NCBI GenBank assembly: GCA_004552195.1
Contig: SFPC01000099.1
Location: forward strand, 1-6,173
Reading direction: 5' to 3'
From: Bacteroidales bacterium
Lineage (GTDB): Bacteria; Bacteroidota; Bacteroidia; Bacteroidales; Bacteroidaceae
Length of the DNA stretch: 6,173 nt
Positions 6,011 through 6,173 of the stretch are shown here, in pieces (the first letter of the stretch is position 1; the number at the start of each line of letters is the position of its first letter). The translations under genes and the position numbers were made by a program. The notes beneath the pieces were generated by a model, which saw nothing but the letters and a program-made list of their open reading frames with translations, made no database searches and was not told where the DNA came from.

Positions 6011-6173
6011 GCTCAGGTGCCGCCCGATGGCGGGGATACAAGCCCATCGTGTGCCCATCGTCAAAATCATACCTGTGAACTACCGCTAAGCTAAAGACTT
6101 AGCGGCTTCGGAGATAGTTATGCCTCCTCGTTTTTCCTGCTTCTTCCTGCCATTGCTTTTTAGGACACGAGGT
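6011..6173. other. Non-coding stretch after yidD with several small hairpins
   Basis: No credible coding frame starts here. It holds a hairpin CCGCC-CGAT-GGCGG at 6020-6033 just after the yidD stop, which has no T-run and so is not a standard terminator. A 9-base direct repeat GCCCATCGT lies at 6042-6050 and 6053-6061, with an 11-base period. It also holds the 8-pair hairpin at 6083-6105 and a pyrimidine-rich segment closed by CCTCGT (6126-6131) and ACGAGG (6167-6172), whose structure may continue past the window. Confidence 0.6.
6078..6119 (+). repeat. Hairpin resembling an IS200/IS605-type end
   Basis: CCGCTAAG (6083-6090) and CTTAGCGG (6098-6105) pair perfectly around a CTAAAGA loop, with GAACTA before and CTTCGG after. 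AACTA (6078-6082) can also pair with TAGTT (6115-6119) across a 9-base bulge. The context GAACTACC-stem-loop-stem-GGCTTC resembles hairpins at the ends of IS200/IS605 elements as I remember them. No tnpA or tnpB is visible, so this would be a remnant or a chance likeness. Confidence 0.3.

Noticed and set aside
6020..6033. CCGCC-CGAT-GGCGG hairpin as the rnpA-yidD intrinsic terminator.
   Set aside because: GGATACAAGC follows the stem with no T-run, so it does not meet the pattern of an intrinsic terminator.
6042..6061. Two GCCCATCGT copies as the start of a CRISPR or tandem array.
   Set aside because: There are only two copies of 9 bases separated by 2 bases; this is too short and too few for an array.

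Overview
The window looks like chromosomal DNA from a Bacteroidales bacterium, most likely Prevotella or a close relative. The reasons are the gene content and order (a DUF4271 membrane protein next to hemD, then rnpA and yidD with no rpmH or dnaA nearby), a TAnnTTTG-type promoter box, the lack of Shine-Dalgarno sequences, and a MetK of 434 residues, longer than the 384 of E. coli. This assignment is inferred from recalled family features and not from a search.

Layout. Positions 1-955 (minus strand) hold most of a GNAT-fold protein of the YghO/BcerS-like type, cut by the window edge. Positions 956-1258 are a divergent control region: a TACTTTTG box faces the GNAT gene, and a long metK leader carries a SAM-II-type riboswitch core followed by an intrinsic terminator hairpin just before the metK start. 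metK (1259-2563) is followed after 40 bases by a LOG-family phosphoribohydrolase (2604-3179). Next come a six-helix DUF4271 membrane protein (3290-4300) and hemD (4350-5096), ended by a strong intrinsic terminator (5122-5172). rnpA (5373-5804) and yidD (5801-6010) overlap by four bases. No gene is visible in 6011-6173, which holds several small hairpins.

The most unusual region is 5174-5361, between the hemD terminator and rnpA. It is bounded by near-perfect inverted repeats of 19-20 bases and looks like a MITE. Its interior (5198-5311) folds in one unbroken register of 55 opposed positions. Thirteen of the fifteen non-pairing positions are G opposite A, including four tandem 5'-GA-3'/5'-GA-3' steps. 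Tandem sheared G-A pairs are stable in RNA and in single-stranded DNA, and only the plus strand has them (the minus strand would have C-T clashes). This suggests a folded plus-strand RNA or ssDNA and not a decayed palindrome.

How the genes work together: SAM probably controls metK, and perhaps the LOG gene, through the leader. rnpA and yidD link RNase P function with membrane protein insertion, as in many bacteria. hemD and DUF4271 form a conserved Bacteroidetes pair whose joint role is not known to me.
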